Assembly (NCBI GenBank): GCA_037976565.1 | Contig: CP137672.1 | Location: forward strand, 27,306,877-27,370,876 | From: Mesocentrotus franciscanus | Lineage: Eukaryota; Echinodermata; Echinoidea; Camarodonta; Strongylocentrotidae | Direction: 5' to 3' | Length of the DNA stretch: 64,000 nt | Shown here: positions 24,901 to 37,600 of the stretch, one piece after another | Position numbering within the stretch: the first letter of the stretch is position 1 | Layout: each line of letters begins with the position of its first letter | The notes under the pieces: generated by a model | The model's database searches: none | Told to the model about the DNA's origin: nothing | Seen by the model: only the letters and a program-made list of their open reading frames with translations | Program-made: the position numbers and the translations under genes

Positions 24901-27900
24901 TTTTTTTTGAGCCATCCACAGATTTATGATTCCGTATACACATACTGTAAGAAGGAGTTATTAAATCTGTGCGCACTGTATCAAAATCAAAGGCAATCTT
25001 TTGATAAACTCGCATGATTAGCTCAAATTTGTACAATGAGCAGTATATAAGGACATGGAAAATAAACATCTGCCTGTTCCTCTCTCAATTTTTCAATCAT
25101 TCAATTTTGTATAAATGATTAAATATTGTCTCTATCACTAGAATTCATGGATCACTTTAAAATGAGAAGTAATTACCTATTGGGATCCACAAAACAATGG
25201 GCAAAAAGCTATCATGCAAATTACAGAAGTAGAAAAGCAAGCTCTTTGTATTCATTTTTAGAAATTTCCCTTTTCAGTATTAACATAGATATTGGATTTA
25301 CAAATTGAGATTTAAGAAGCAATATTTAAATGTGGAACTACTGATGTTAAATCAACTCTGTAGTTAATAGTGTTCTGGTCATTGAAAAAACCAATTCACT
25401 GGTAATTTTGTTGGTGAAAACTGCTTGAAGTAAGATTTGATTAAGCAGCTTAATCATGTGAGTGAGAGAGAGAGAGAAAAAAAAAGAAAGAGAGAGAGAG
25501 AGGAAAAGACAGAGAGAGATGAAAACACAGTCTCATTGTTGGTAAATTCTCAATATCTACTCCTCATGAATTTGTGTAAAAAATATTCAAAAAAAGTATG
25601 TACATGTAATGTACATATGCATGCACATGTACAGTGGTAATACTTATGTGGAAGTTGATGACTGTCAATATGTATACATATTGTGTAAACAAGAAATATA
25701 AGCATAATATGTGATCACTTTAATGATGCATTTCCTTTGTACAATGCTTTTTACATGATACATTTGTTATGAAATGTTAAAAGCATTGAATTTCATATGC
25801 ACCAACATATCTATAACCATGTGTATGTGTCTCCAAATGTACTAAGTAACGCATCTCTAATAAAAAGCTAGTACAGTAGAGTACAGTAGATAATAATCCC
25901 CATATTTCTGCATTCTGTGTACTTTTATTATTACCATATATATGATACATCCATCTGCCATAATACCACATGGAGGGGTAAAAAAAACCCCTGTCTACCG
26001 GTGACAATCGCTCCAGGCTATATTTTGTCATAATTATCAGATACAGTTTGAGTTGCAATTTCCGGTAGGTTTTAGGTTAGGGTTAAGGTTAGTGTTAAAA
26101 TATAGCTTTCAGTCCAGGGTTGAAGTTAGGAATTCAATTACTGTAGGAAAGTACCACAGAGAAGTGGCAGGAGTAATTGTTTGACAACCTGACTGCAGAG
26201 CACAGCATTGGTAGATGACAACGGAGGGAGATTCGTTTCAGAGCCGTCTAACTTAAATGAAATACTTTCCCAAGGCCTAAATATGATTGTAAAATCAGTA
26301 TAAGCTCATTTCCTTTGCCAGGTGAAAACATTTTATCAGAATTATTTTTTAAAGAAAGATATAGATGCAATAATTATTGTAGTTACATATTGATTACTTA
26401 AGTTATAAATACATGTATAACTTCTAGTTTGGGCTGCCATATTTAGTTGACAGGTTGACAAAAATCACATGTAAGTATTCCACTCGGACAAATAAAGAAT
26501 AGCATTGTGCCAAAAACAATCTTTGTTCGAAACAGAAACATAAATATTATGTAGAAATAAAAACAATGTGGGCTCCACTCAGACACATAACAAATATGAT
26601 ACAGTGATAAAAAACAATCTATCTTCCACACACATAAAATAATATAGTGATCTGTGTTCCACAATAAAAAAAACATCACTGTGACAAATACAATCCCTCT
26701 GTTTTCTCTTCTCAGTTCACTAAGCTACAGGAATAAATAAAAACAACTCTGTTTTCTTCATTTCTTCTTTATTGACTATTGCTTCACAAACTAATGCTAA
26801 GGGCAACTGGCAAGACTTGCCATTGGAAATCGATAATACTCATAGCGATCATTCAGTGTGAAAAATAGAAAATATGCACTTCAATTACATGACTTGTGTT
26901 ATCAAAGAAGGCAAAGTGGGGTAACGCAACAAACAATGAATTAAATAACATGCAGTTGGGGAGGTGAGAAGGGCATTCATTCATCTGAAGAATGGGGAGG
27001 GGGCAAACACAATGACCCCAATGACCCCAACATCTACCGGTAGCTGGGCTAGAAAAATAATAATTCCCTTAAATAGCCTAGAAAGCCCAAACAACGTTAT
27101 CTGTCTGGATGGTTAAATCTGTTTCCTCTTTGGAGATACATGTATTTCATTTTGGGAATTTCTAATTTCTATATATTTTGAAATAGGATTAGGGTTAGGT
27201 ACAGTGTTGGGTCAAAAGTTGAAGTTATATATTCAGTTACGGTTAGAAAGAATGGTTGCCAGGGCATGTATTGTACAAATATGAAATCGAAATCATTATC
27301 ATTATGAACACTAGTGAGTTTCTGCCGTCACCTGTTCCTGGGGAGGGAAAACTGACTGAATCACTGTGACCCTCGAAACTCTCCTAGTGGAATAACTGAT
27401 TGGGGATTTCTAGGTGGACCACTACACCAGGTTTCCCTTCTCTTATACACATAGTGCAGTGAGTAATGTGCAAAGGTAGCGACTCTCCTTTACATGGGGC
27501 CTCCATTTAACATCCTATCCAAGAGATGGAGTGTTTTCCACTGTAATATAGCTTGCGTCTATGAAACGGAGGAGGGGCACATTAACACAGAATACAGGCT
27601 AGGTTGGATTTGGATTTGAACCCACGTTCCTTGGTTCGGCAGACGCAGATGCTTTACCCACCGAGCCAACTCACCTCCTCAGAAGAGAAAGAAATACTCG
27701 TCCAATGATGAAGATCAATGTCCTTGCTAGAGATGGGAATCACATGCCTACAACATAGGACTCATGCATACAGACTGTAAAAAGTTCAATCCGGACTCCC
27801 TTCCAAAGAAGTTGGTGTGGAGCCATGTTGTAAGTTCATAATGGGGGTATCAAAGGAACGAACTCTCAAACAGTGAGAATTGGAACAGTCTAGATAAACA

Positions 27901-28604
27901 TTAAATCTATTATAAATGGAGTTTGTGAAATCTTGGAATTCTTTTTTACGTCAATGAAAACTTACCATGGTCACAAGTGGACATGTAATGGCATCATAAC
28001 CCAAAGACAATGAAGCACAAAAACAAAACTCTTCCTATTCACCCTGTATTAAGGTACATGTATTGACACTGAACAGATTAAATCAGAATTCAAAGTAATA
28101 CTCACCTAATGATGAAATCAACTTCGTTACTGGCGATGGTAATGATTACATCTGGTAGATTCATAGGGGTATCCAAATGACTCTCAACCGTTGCTCTGTT
28201 GTATATCAAAAGAAACATGCAAGAATTATTTATGCATTGCCAATTGGAAGAAACGTTGACCCAAAATACAATCAAAATTTTGAAGAATTAATGTTATAAA
28301 TGTTGTATAACTGAAGTTGTACTTCTCATGAAGAAGTTACAGGGTCTATATTTTGTTATGATGATTCAAACTAATGTTTAAAACGTCAGACAACTGGTAT
28401 ACACCCGTCTCTTTTCACGTTGTTGGGTGTTCTTGCAGCTAACTACATTTTGCCAGTACATGTCTCAGGAAGGGGTCTGCACATACACTGAAAATGTCAC
28501 ACTGTCACAGGTCATTACTATTGTAAGAAATAACTTGTTCTCTGGACCTCTTTCTGGAGTTTAAAAAATGATATCCCATTCTTGTTGTCAGGCTTTTGTT
28601 TTTG

Positions 28605-28659
<55 letters not shown>

Positions 28660-31600
28660 GACCTTCCACAAGCTAAATTGGTCACCAGTTTCTGCCAACC
28701 TTCTATACAAACTATGAAATAGCTTGTTTACCTCATGGCATTCTTGAGAAGTTCTGGAAGCATGTAATCTAAAGGCTGGATGATGTACGGGAAAGTGGCT
28801 CCAGTGTGTCCATTGATCTTCACGCTGGGAGCATAGCCATACCGCAACTCACATTGTTCTCTGAAATGAAAAGATAATATTATAAACATGATACTGTAAA
28901 GCAGGATTCTTCACACCAGGAGCACAACCATACCACAATTCAAATTAGAAAATTCAATCCATCCTGGATAGGAATTTTAGGAGGCCTTCATTAATCTTCT
29001 CTTTTTTTTACTGTTTTTTTTTTTCTTCTCCACAATTTGAGCCACTTAAAGTATTACAATTGGTGTCTGCCCACAAACAAAATTGGGTCCTTAAAAGTTT
29101 ATAAGAGGTCTTGATGACACGGAGATGATCCAACTTTTGCTATAGTAACATTTGCTCCTGGCATTTACGCTCATGATATATAAAGGTATAGGTTTTAGAA
29201 TTTCAGTTGTGAATCAGTTTTCGGTTAAAGTTGAAAACATATTGTTCAGTATAGATCACAGAGTGGCAGTTCATCAGTGTTGGAAATTGACGGCAGATGA
29301 ATTGTGTCCAGAGCATATGTCATACGAAACTGACATATTCATGACTTTCATGTAAATATTCCTTGATCGATCAATAATTTCTTCTTCGTTAACTAAGCAT
29401 TACCTTGCAAATGACACCCACTTCTCGATCACTTTCTTGAGTGCCATCTTGGTTGCGATGATACCAATAGATTCATTCTATGGAGTATGATAAAATAAAC
29501 AAATACAAATCATCTGCTTTAAATAATAGAGCCAGGGCATTAACTCTGTGTCAAAGCATATATTTAATGACCTTCTGGCCGTAATAATGAAATAATATAT
29601 TATAAAGGTACATAAACAATAGAAGAACACAGCTCCGTGCATTGCGCTGGCCATGCATAATGTGAGTGAAACCATACTCAAATTGCCCAATTCAGAGAGA
29701 GAGAGAGAGAGGGGAGAAAGGTCACACACACACAAAAATAAAGATTTAAGGTATAGGAAAAATTAAGCATACAATTTGGGCAAAATAAAAAATAAAAAAG
29801 AGAGTATTTAACCTGAGTAGATAGTAAGTATGCCAGATGTAACAAGACTTAAGTGGGATATGGGCATGGTACGCATTTTACCTTATCTTGATGAAGAAAT
29901 AGATGATGCTCTGCCAACATCCGGATACCTAGCCGTGAGGTGAGGATGCGATCCAAGAAATTGTGGATTAGACTCTCGTCCTGAAATTGGAATACAAGCT
30001 CATATTAGATTAGCTCTAATTCTCTCTTCTTTGTCATCTCTGAAATTCATTTAAATTTTTTTTTTTAATGTTTTAACGAAACCTAGCATGTGGAGTGATG
30101 TTTAATGTGCATGAGCCCAATATGCCACTAATGCAGTAATAAGTATTTACAAAAACAAACAAACTTCAAGAAGGGGCGGGCGAACCCTGGAGTGGATAAA
30201 ATGGGCCAATTCATAGAGATGACCACTATAACAAGTTAGAGTATACAAGAACAAAGACACCTGTACATAAAGACAGCTTATAAGAGACAACAATTGATGT
30301 AGATAGTTGCTCTTTTTGAAATTAATAATTTTGTCTTCAGTAAGGAAAGAAATACCCCCAATAAAAAAGTTCTCGTTTCTATTCAGGTGTTTGCTAAATC
30401 AGGTTTGACAAGATACTAACTTCATCAACAACTTGATAGTTTCACTTACCGTAATGTGCTTCCTGCATTCCCTGAAGCCCTCAGCTAGATGAGTTACAAC
30501 ATCTTTGTGGTCATCTAACAATGTCTTCACCATCTTAGAGTACTGTCTCTCTGTCTCCATATCTCGGATCTGTGATGGACATTAAAATTCGATTATTTTC
30601 AAACACCCTTGGAGGATCTTATAGATTTGTCTACATGTGTGTACATGTATAAAGCATGACAGGTGGAAATGCTGTCCTGCATCAATTCTACTCCTAATAC
30701 ATAAGTCCTACTTGTACTAGACTCATAGGTATACATTGTAGTTTCATAGTTCATACATGAACATGTACATGAATTAGGATGACAGCCCCCCCATGCCCCA
30801 ACAATTTCCCGCCAGGACAATCACCCCAAGGACAATTATCCCTTTGATCAATGAGCCCCCAACAATTGTTTTAAATTTTCAAATATTTTTTTTGTTTTAA
30901 ATTAAGGTATAATCATTTAATTGATTTACATTATGATATGATTATTTTTACTTTTGTCAGTAATATACATCCCCCCTAGTTTCTATATTACTTTTTATTA
31001 TGTTGAAAAATGCAGAAATAAAATCAATCAAACAAACAAACAACAAGCCCCTTAAATACTGTATATATACAAATTGTGGGGGTAGTTGCTCAGGTGGTAC
31101 AGGCAGTTGTCCTGGGCGCAAGGTAAGAGAAGTTATATACATGTACAGTATGGTGAGAATGATTAAGTTATGATTTTTACATTATACTGTCTTCTACAGT
31201 AACATGCTGATTTTTTTCTTTACAAAAAAAATAGAGCTCATCAAAACAATGTGTTGTACAGGTAGCTATTTCTGTACAATCAATGTTTTATCCAGTATCA
31301 TCACAACATCAAAACAATGTGTTGTAGCTATTTCTGTACAAACAATGTTTTATCCAATTGCATCAAAACATCAAAACATCAAAACATCAAAACAATGTGT
31401 TGTAGCTATTTCTGTACAATCAATGTTTTATCCAATGTCATCAAAACATCAAAACAATGTGTTGTAGCTATTTCTGTACAATCAATGTTTTATCCAATGT
31501 ACATTTACATTTATAAATGTAATACCTGCATTATTATAACATGCATGAAAATAAAATAAAATGAAATGAAAATGACACTACAGTTGATGACCAAAAGAAG

Positions 31601-34600
31601 TGAACACACACAAATATCAAATCAAATGAAATCTAGCACCTAAATACTGCTGGTATTGTATAATATCTAAAATTGAAAGAGCATTGTATGCAAAGTGCTT
31701 CATTTACAGTATCTACCTTGACCTAGGAGAACTAGTCGATAGAACTGAAAATCAATTGAAAGTTGTATAGGGCCTACATTTATCAAGTTTGTGATTCAAA
31801 CAATTATTGTATTTTTGTATTCAATTTGATCTACATGGGTCAATGTATCAACTACAGTATAACATCTGGCACACACTATAAAACTCTCTAAGATCCTAAA
31901 ATCTCTAAATAGCTAGTACACTACAAAAAAAGGCTGACAGACAGTGTTATAAATATAACTAGAAAAGTCAACGCACAGCGTAGCATCCCCTCGCAGGGTA
32001 CAAATGGCCTACATGTATACGTCAGAACAAGTTACCTCCATTAGACTATACTATTATATTACTAGGCAAGGAAGTTTAATTAACCACATTTTCACATATA
32101 TAATTAGGTGTTTTTGCATATTTAATGAGCTATGACCTTTCACCTTTGACATACTTCGTATTCAAACTTAGGCTGTGTTTTGATATCATGTACCTTCATA
32201 TCAAATTTGATTAAAATCCGTCAAACAGTACTAAAGTTATCGAATGGAAACCAGATTTGCATATTTAATGAGCTATGACCTTTGACCTGCATACTCCGAA
32301 ATCAAACTTAGGCTGTGTTTTGATATCATGTACCTTCATATCAAATTTGATTAAAATCCGTCAAACATTACTAAAGTTATCGAAGGGAAACCAGATTCGC
32401 ATATTTAATGAGCTATGACCTTTGACCTACATACTCAAAATCAAACTTAGGCTGTGTTTTGATACCATGTACTTTCATATCAAATTTGATTAAAATCCGT
32501 CAAACATTACTAAAGTTATCGATCGGAAACCAGATTCGCATATTTAATGAGCTATGACCTTTGACCTACATACTCGAAATCGAACTTAGCCTGTATTTTG
32601 ATACCATGTACCTTCATATCAAACTTCATTAAAATCCGTCAAACATTACTGAAGTTATTGATCGGAAACCATATTTGTTACGGACGGACGACGGACGCAC
32701 GGAAGGAAGGAAGGAAGGACGGACAGCGGCGTTTCTATATCCTCGACTTCGTCGGCGAGGGGATAATAAGGCTGTACAGTATGTACAAGAATACTAACAA
32801 GTAACAACCCAAAGTGAACGCACTGTCTGTAGATACAATGTACATGTACTAGACAACATTCCATCATGCTCTCATCATTTAAGTTCCTAATTCAATTTTT
32901 CATTGATTTTTCCTCCGCTGATGTGTGCTTACTTTCTATAGGAAAACCTAGATATTATACACAAGACCTTGAACCTGCACTCAAATTCATAACAAGAGCC
33001 TGGGGTTTGTCATATATCCTTTGTCTAACTGCACCACGGGGGAAGATTTTATGAACTCTTGGAGAAGGATGTGGCTGACTGATTTTTTCCCAATAGAAAT
33101 CATGTCAAAATCTGCTTAAAATGAATACCGGTATGGTAAACATGCATGGGGTCACCTACATATAACAAAATGTTATTGAAAAGGATGTTGGAAAGAATTA
33201 CAAAATGTACAAATAAAGCTGAATTTGATTTGTGAAATAAAAGGTGGTTTGAAATGGCTACTTTACAAATTGTCATAAAAGTTCAATTGTAATGAAAGCT
33301 CAAAAAGCTACATGTACATGTACCTTGTAGGAAACATTTCAGATAACAGACTTCCAAGTTTTTCAATGTAGAATACACGCATACCTCCTTGATGTGACAT
33401 AATTTTTTTTTTCTTTCTACTTCGTGTTTGTATTTTGTAATAGTGCGTTATTTTTGTATCGCCTGATATGTAATGTACATAGTGTTACCGGTATTTATTC
33501 TGAGATGCAGTGAACCATTTGAATGGCAAGCCAGAACTCTTAGTGAGAGTCTGCTGTTTCAGCACATTTCGTAAAAGGTTCGAGGATGCTAAATTGTTTA
33601 CATTTTGTGACTTAATAATAAAAAGCAGAACTAATCATCAGTAACCCGATAAGTGCAAATATATTTTATCTATTATTATGTGATACAGTTAGGAAAAGTT
33701 TAAACTGATACACGGATCTGGACCTTTGAAATCTTAAACTAACTGTTAATCTTTCTATAAATGTTATCCTAAAGCTCCCATCCTTACATTAATCAACATA
33801 CATACATGTACAGTACAGTACATGTATAAAAGATTACATTTCTGGAGTACAGATTTTGTACGGTAATATCAAAACTTAAATTTTTTAAATACTTTTAAAA
33901 ATATGTACTGTACATAATGTATATAGTTATAAAAGAATGAATTTAAAAGCCAAGCTACTGTACATACATGTACATACACATGTAGTCAATGCCATGCTTA
34001 AAATATAAGACAATACACTAGAGCTCTTGTTTTCACTGATCCTTTAAAAATATAATTATTCAAACATTCCTGAACTGCAAACTTTCAGAGGTTATGCTAA
34101 ACATATTTGTCTGACAGACATGAGCACTATACAAGAATTCAATATTATCATTATTATTATTTTATTCAAAGAAGCTACCTCATTAAAAAATATATATATT
34201 ATTATTTTTGTTATTGTAAATGGTGGCATGAAGAGAATTGATTGTAAATTGTATTTTATGATCACATCATTACACTAGCGTAATACATGTATACTGTACG
34301 TGCACGTGCTGTTAGCACTGGAAATATCTTTAGAGTTTATAGTTTTACTTACACATGTACGTCTTTTTTTGTCGGTGTTGTTCAGTTGTTGAAATCTTGC
34401 CTTCAATTTATCGTGTGTTGTTTGCTGCCAAAGAACCCTTCTTTAGTTTAATAAATACATACAGTATACAGTACATGTATATGTTTTGTTTTTTTTCTTT
34501 TCTTCAATGTCTTTGTTGTAAAATATCTTTGTACCATTTATCTGTATTTCTTCCATGCCCCAGGTGGGGCCGTTTAAGAAATAAAACAAACCTTTCAAGT

Positions 34601-37600
34601 TTCAACACTACAATGTATGGCTAGATCATGGACTTATAGTTTATAAGTCCATGGCTAGATCATGATGTAATATGATGTACCTGTTTATTTGAGATGGTAC
34701 ATGTAGAGGTCAGCACTGTCAGGAGTATTTCATTACACTGTCTGAAAGACTGAAACTCAATACAAAGTAATGTAACTTGTAAGGAATACATGTAGTCTCC
34801 ACTAGACATAAAGGTACAAGTAACCTGCTAGCTTATGCAGGCTAGTTGTATTTACAATTTACAAATAAAAGAACTGGAAACTATTGTGCTAATGATATAT
34901 TTTTCTATCATTTATTCATTTTTTTTCTACTTATTACTTGACAATACTTAACAATGGGAAGCCCACCAAATTCTTTACAATGCAGTCAGTCATCAACTAC
35001 ATGCACAGTTGCCAACTAAATTATTCATACCCCTTGCAAATTTGAAGTTTTTTGTGTTTTTCCTAACTCAAGAATGAAAGGTGGACTGGTTGAATTAGGG
35101 CCTTTGTTGAATACTGTTAGATGTAAGCTGCTGCTTTAATATGCCACATTCTCAAGAAAAATAAATCAGGACAAATCCATTTTAACACACTTATAAATAT
35201 ACAAAGTTTGGTAAGGGTATGAATAATTTAGTTGGTAACTGTATGGTATTTGTGTCATGAATATTTCCAACCATATCCCCGCAAATGTATATCCACTGTG
35301 TGCATTTGTACACATTGTTTGTACAACTGTCGAATCCGGTGCTGTTTGAAAATTCTACACAGCAGATATCAATGTATCAGCACACATACGGCCAAGTAAA
35401 AAAAGGAACAAGTTTCTCATCCTGACTTTTTCAAAAAGGAGGAGACAGCACTTTACTACTTACTATTTTTCATTTTTTTCCAAGATGGCCACCATGCTAA
35501 ATATGGCTGGCCAAGGTACATGTACATGTACAGGTATATTTATTCACAGATATTGTGCTATTTGAGCATACTGATGCAATGTACAACAAAAAAATGATTT
35601 TGGGTACGAGAAACTCTTAAATTTTGTTACTTGGCCTAAAAGGTCCTTTGTGAGTTTAATTAACAGCTTTTGACAACACACAATCAATCCATGGATATAA
35701 AATAAAGCTACATGTACATGTATATACACCTTTTAAAAATAATTCTCATAAAGGGCAAATAAATATGTACTGATACGTAGAGAAAAGATTAAGCATTTTC
35801 CCCATTTGTTTATCTATATTTGCTAAATAAATACCTGTAAATTACAGACAAATATTTTTCATTTATTCATTGCACTTTTTACAATCAATTTAGAAATGTT
35901 ATAACAAGGTGGTTTCATAGCTCCGTAGATACAATACCTCATTATGAATAAAGGGAAGTTAATAAGCAGACCCAACACACACTGTGAAATGTGGGTGGGG
36001 AAGGCGTATTTGGGGCTTTCACTCAGTACAAACAAACAAATTGTTAAGCTTTAATACACACCTGTGTAAAAATGTTTACCCCGCCAAACTAGAGAACCTT
36101 TGTTTTTCTTTACCGTCACTATTTTTTCTCTTGGGCCACAGAAAAAAAGAAATTGTGTGTGTGTGGGGATGGGTGGGGTGTTAGTATGTGGGTGAAACTG
36201 ATTGTGCAGCTCCCCCACACACACACACAGTAGGTGACAAAAAAATGGATCCTCCTAAATGATTATTCATATTAGGTTTATAAGTTCATAGGTTCATACA
36301 TGTACATGTACATGTAGGTTCACAAGCATTGGAAAATTATGTAAATTTGTAATCTTATATGGTGATGAATACATTCATACAAAAATAGACAAAAGCATGA
36401 AGAACTTACCGAAGGAAACTCTGAGAGAAGGTGGAATGCTCGGATGTAGAGTTCGTGAACATGAAGGATTGTGGGATTGCAGCCAACGATGAAGGGTAGA
36501 CCACGGAATTCTGCAATACGATGGGCTACCCTCACAGGGAGCTCCTTGTGTAGATACTGGGCACTCCTCTGTGACATTTAACACAAAACATAAATTTATG
36601 TTACAAAATGCCAAAGACACAAACTACTTTTAAGTCCCTGGTGAAAAACAAGTGTGCCTCCTCTTTTTCTCCCACATTATACATGTACATGGATTATTTG
36701 TGCTCTTTCAATTAAGCTCCTCTAAAAAATAGAAATACAATAAATACCGGTAGTGATTTCTCTAAACTGCCCCACCAGGCAATTTATTCTGGTCATAAAA
36801 GTGCCTTTCCCCCATCCAACAACCCACCCAATCACTGATAATAACAAATACCATCCTATATTTCATTAAAAGGTCATTTCCATTACTCTCATCACAAAAT
36901 GGCCACACAAAAAGATCATCTCAACGTAACACGTATGACAAATTTGAAAAAGGTGTGACTTTGGTCAATGTTTTCCATGTTTTCCGTGTTTCAGGGATGC
37001 ACCGTACATGTTCAGAGTCTGTTCCTATGAACAATTTGTACATAACAAAGCAAAGAATTTGTATTTTCAAATGGATTTTGTAAACAATAACAAGATTTGC
37101 TTGCTGATTTCTATACCACTCTGACTTACCAATAGATGGTTGCCATCAGGTGACTTGCCAGTGTAGAGGAGTGTGGCTGGTGTCAAACGTACAGAGGGCT
37201 GACAAAAGAACAGAAAACAATTCTTACATGTCTACATGTATGTCTGGAAAAGTTGTCAAGTCATATTGCAGGTTAGATTTGGGGGAATATATTTGGATTC
37301 ATATTGGAAGGTCACATAGTGTATTCTACAGTAAGTGGCTCTCTATCTTGTTATCCAAATATCTCAGGAAGACAGCGAGCATTTGAGGTACATACCGGTA
37401 CACATACATGTACATGTACCTCAAAGAAAGAATCTGCATGTTTTGAGAGATGAACTCGTTGCACTGTGGGGTTATGAGGAAAAAGTAAAGCATCAATGGG
37501 CTATACATGTACATGTATATTCATAGAAATATGCTTTAGGTTTTGTTATTGCAAAAGCTTGAACTGTGCAACAACAAAAATGCCCAACTTGGTGCTAGGA

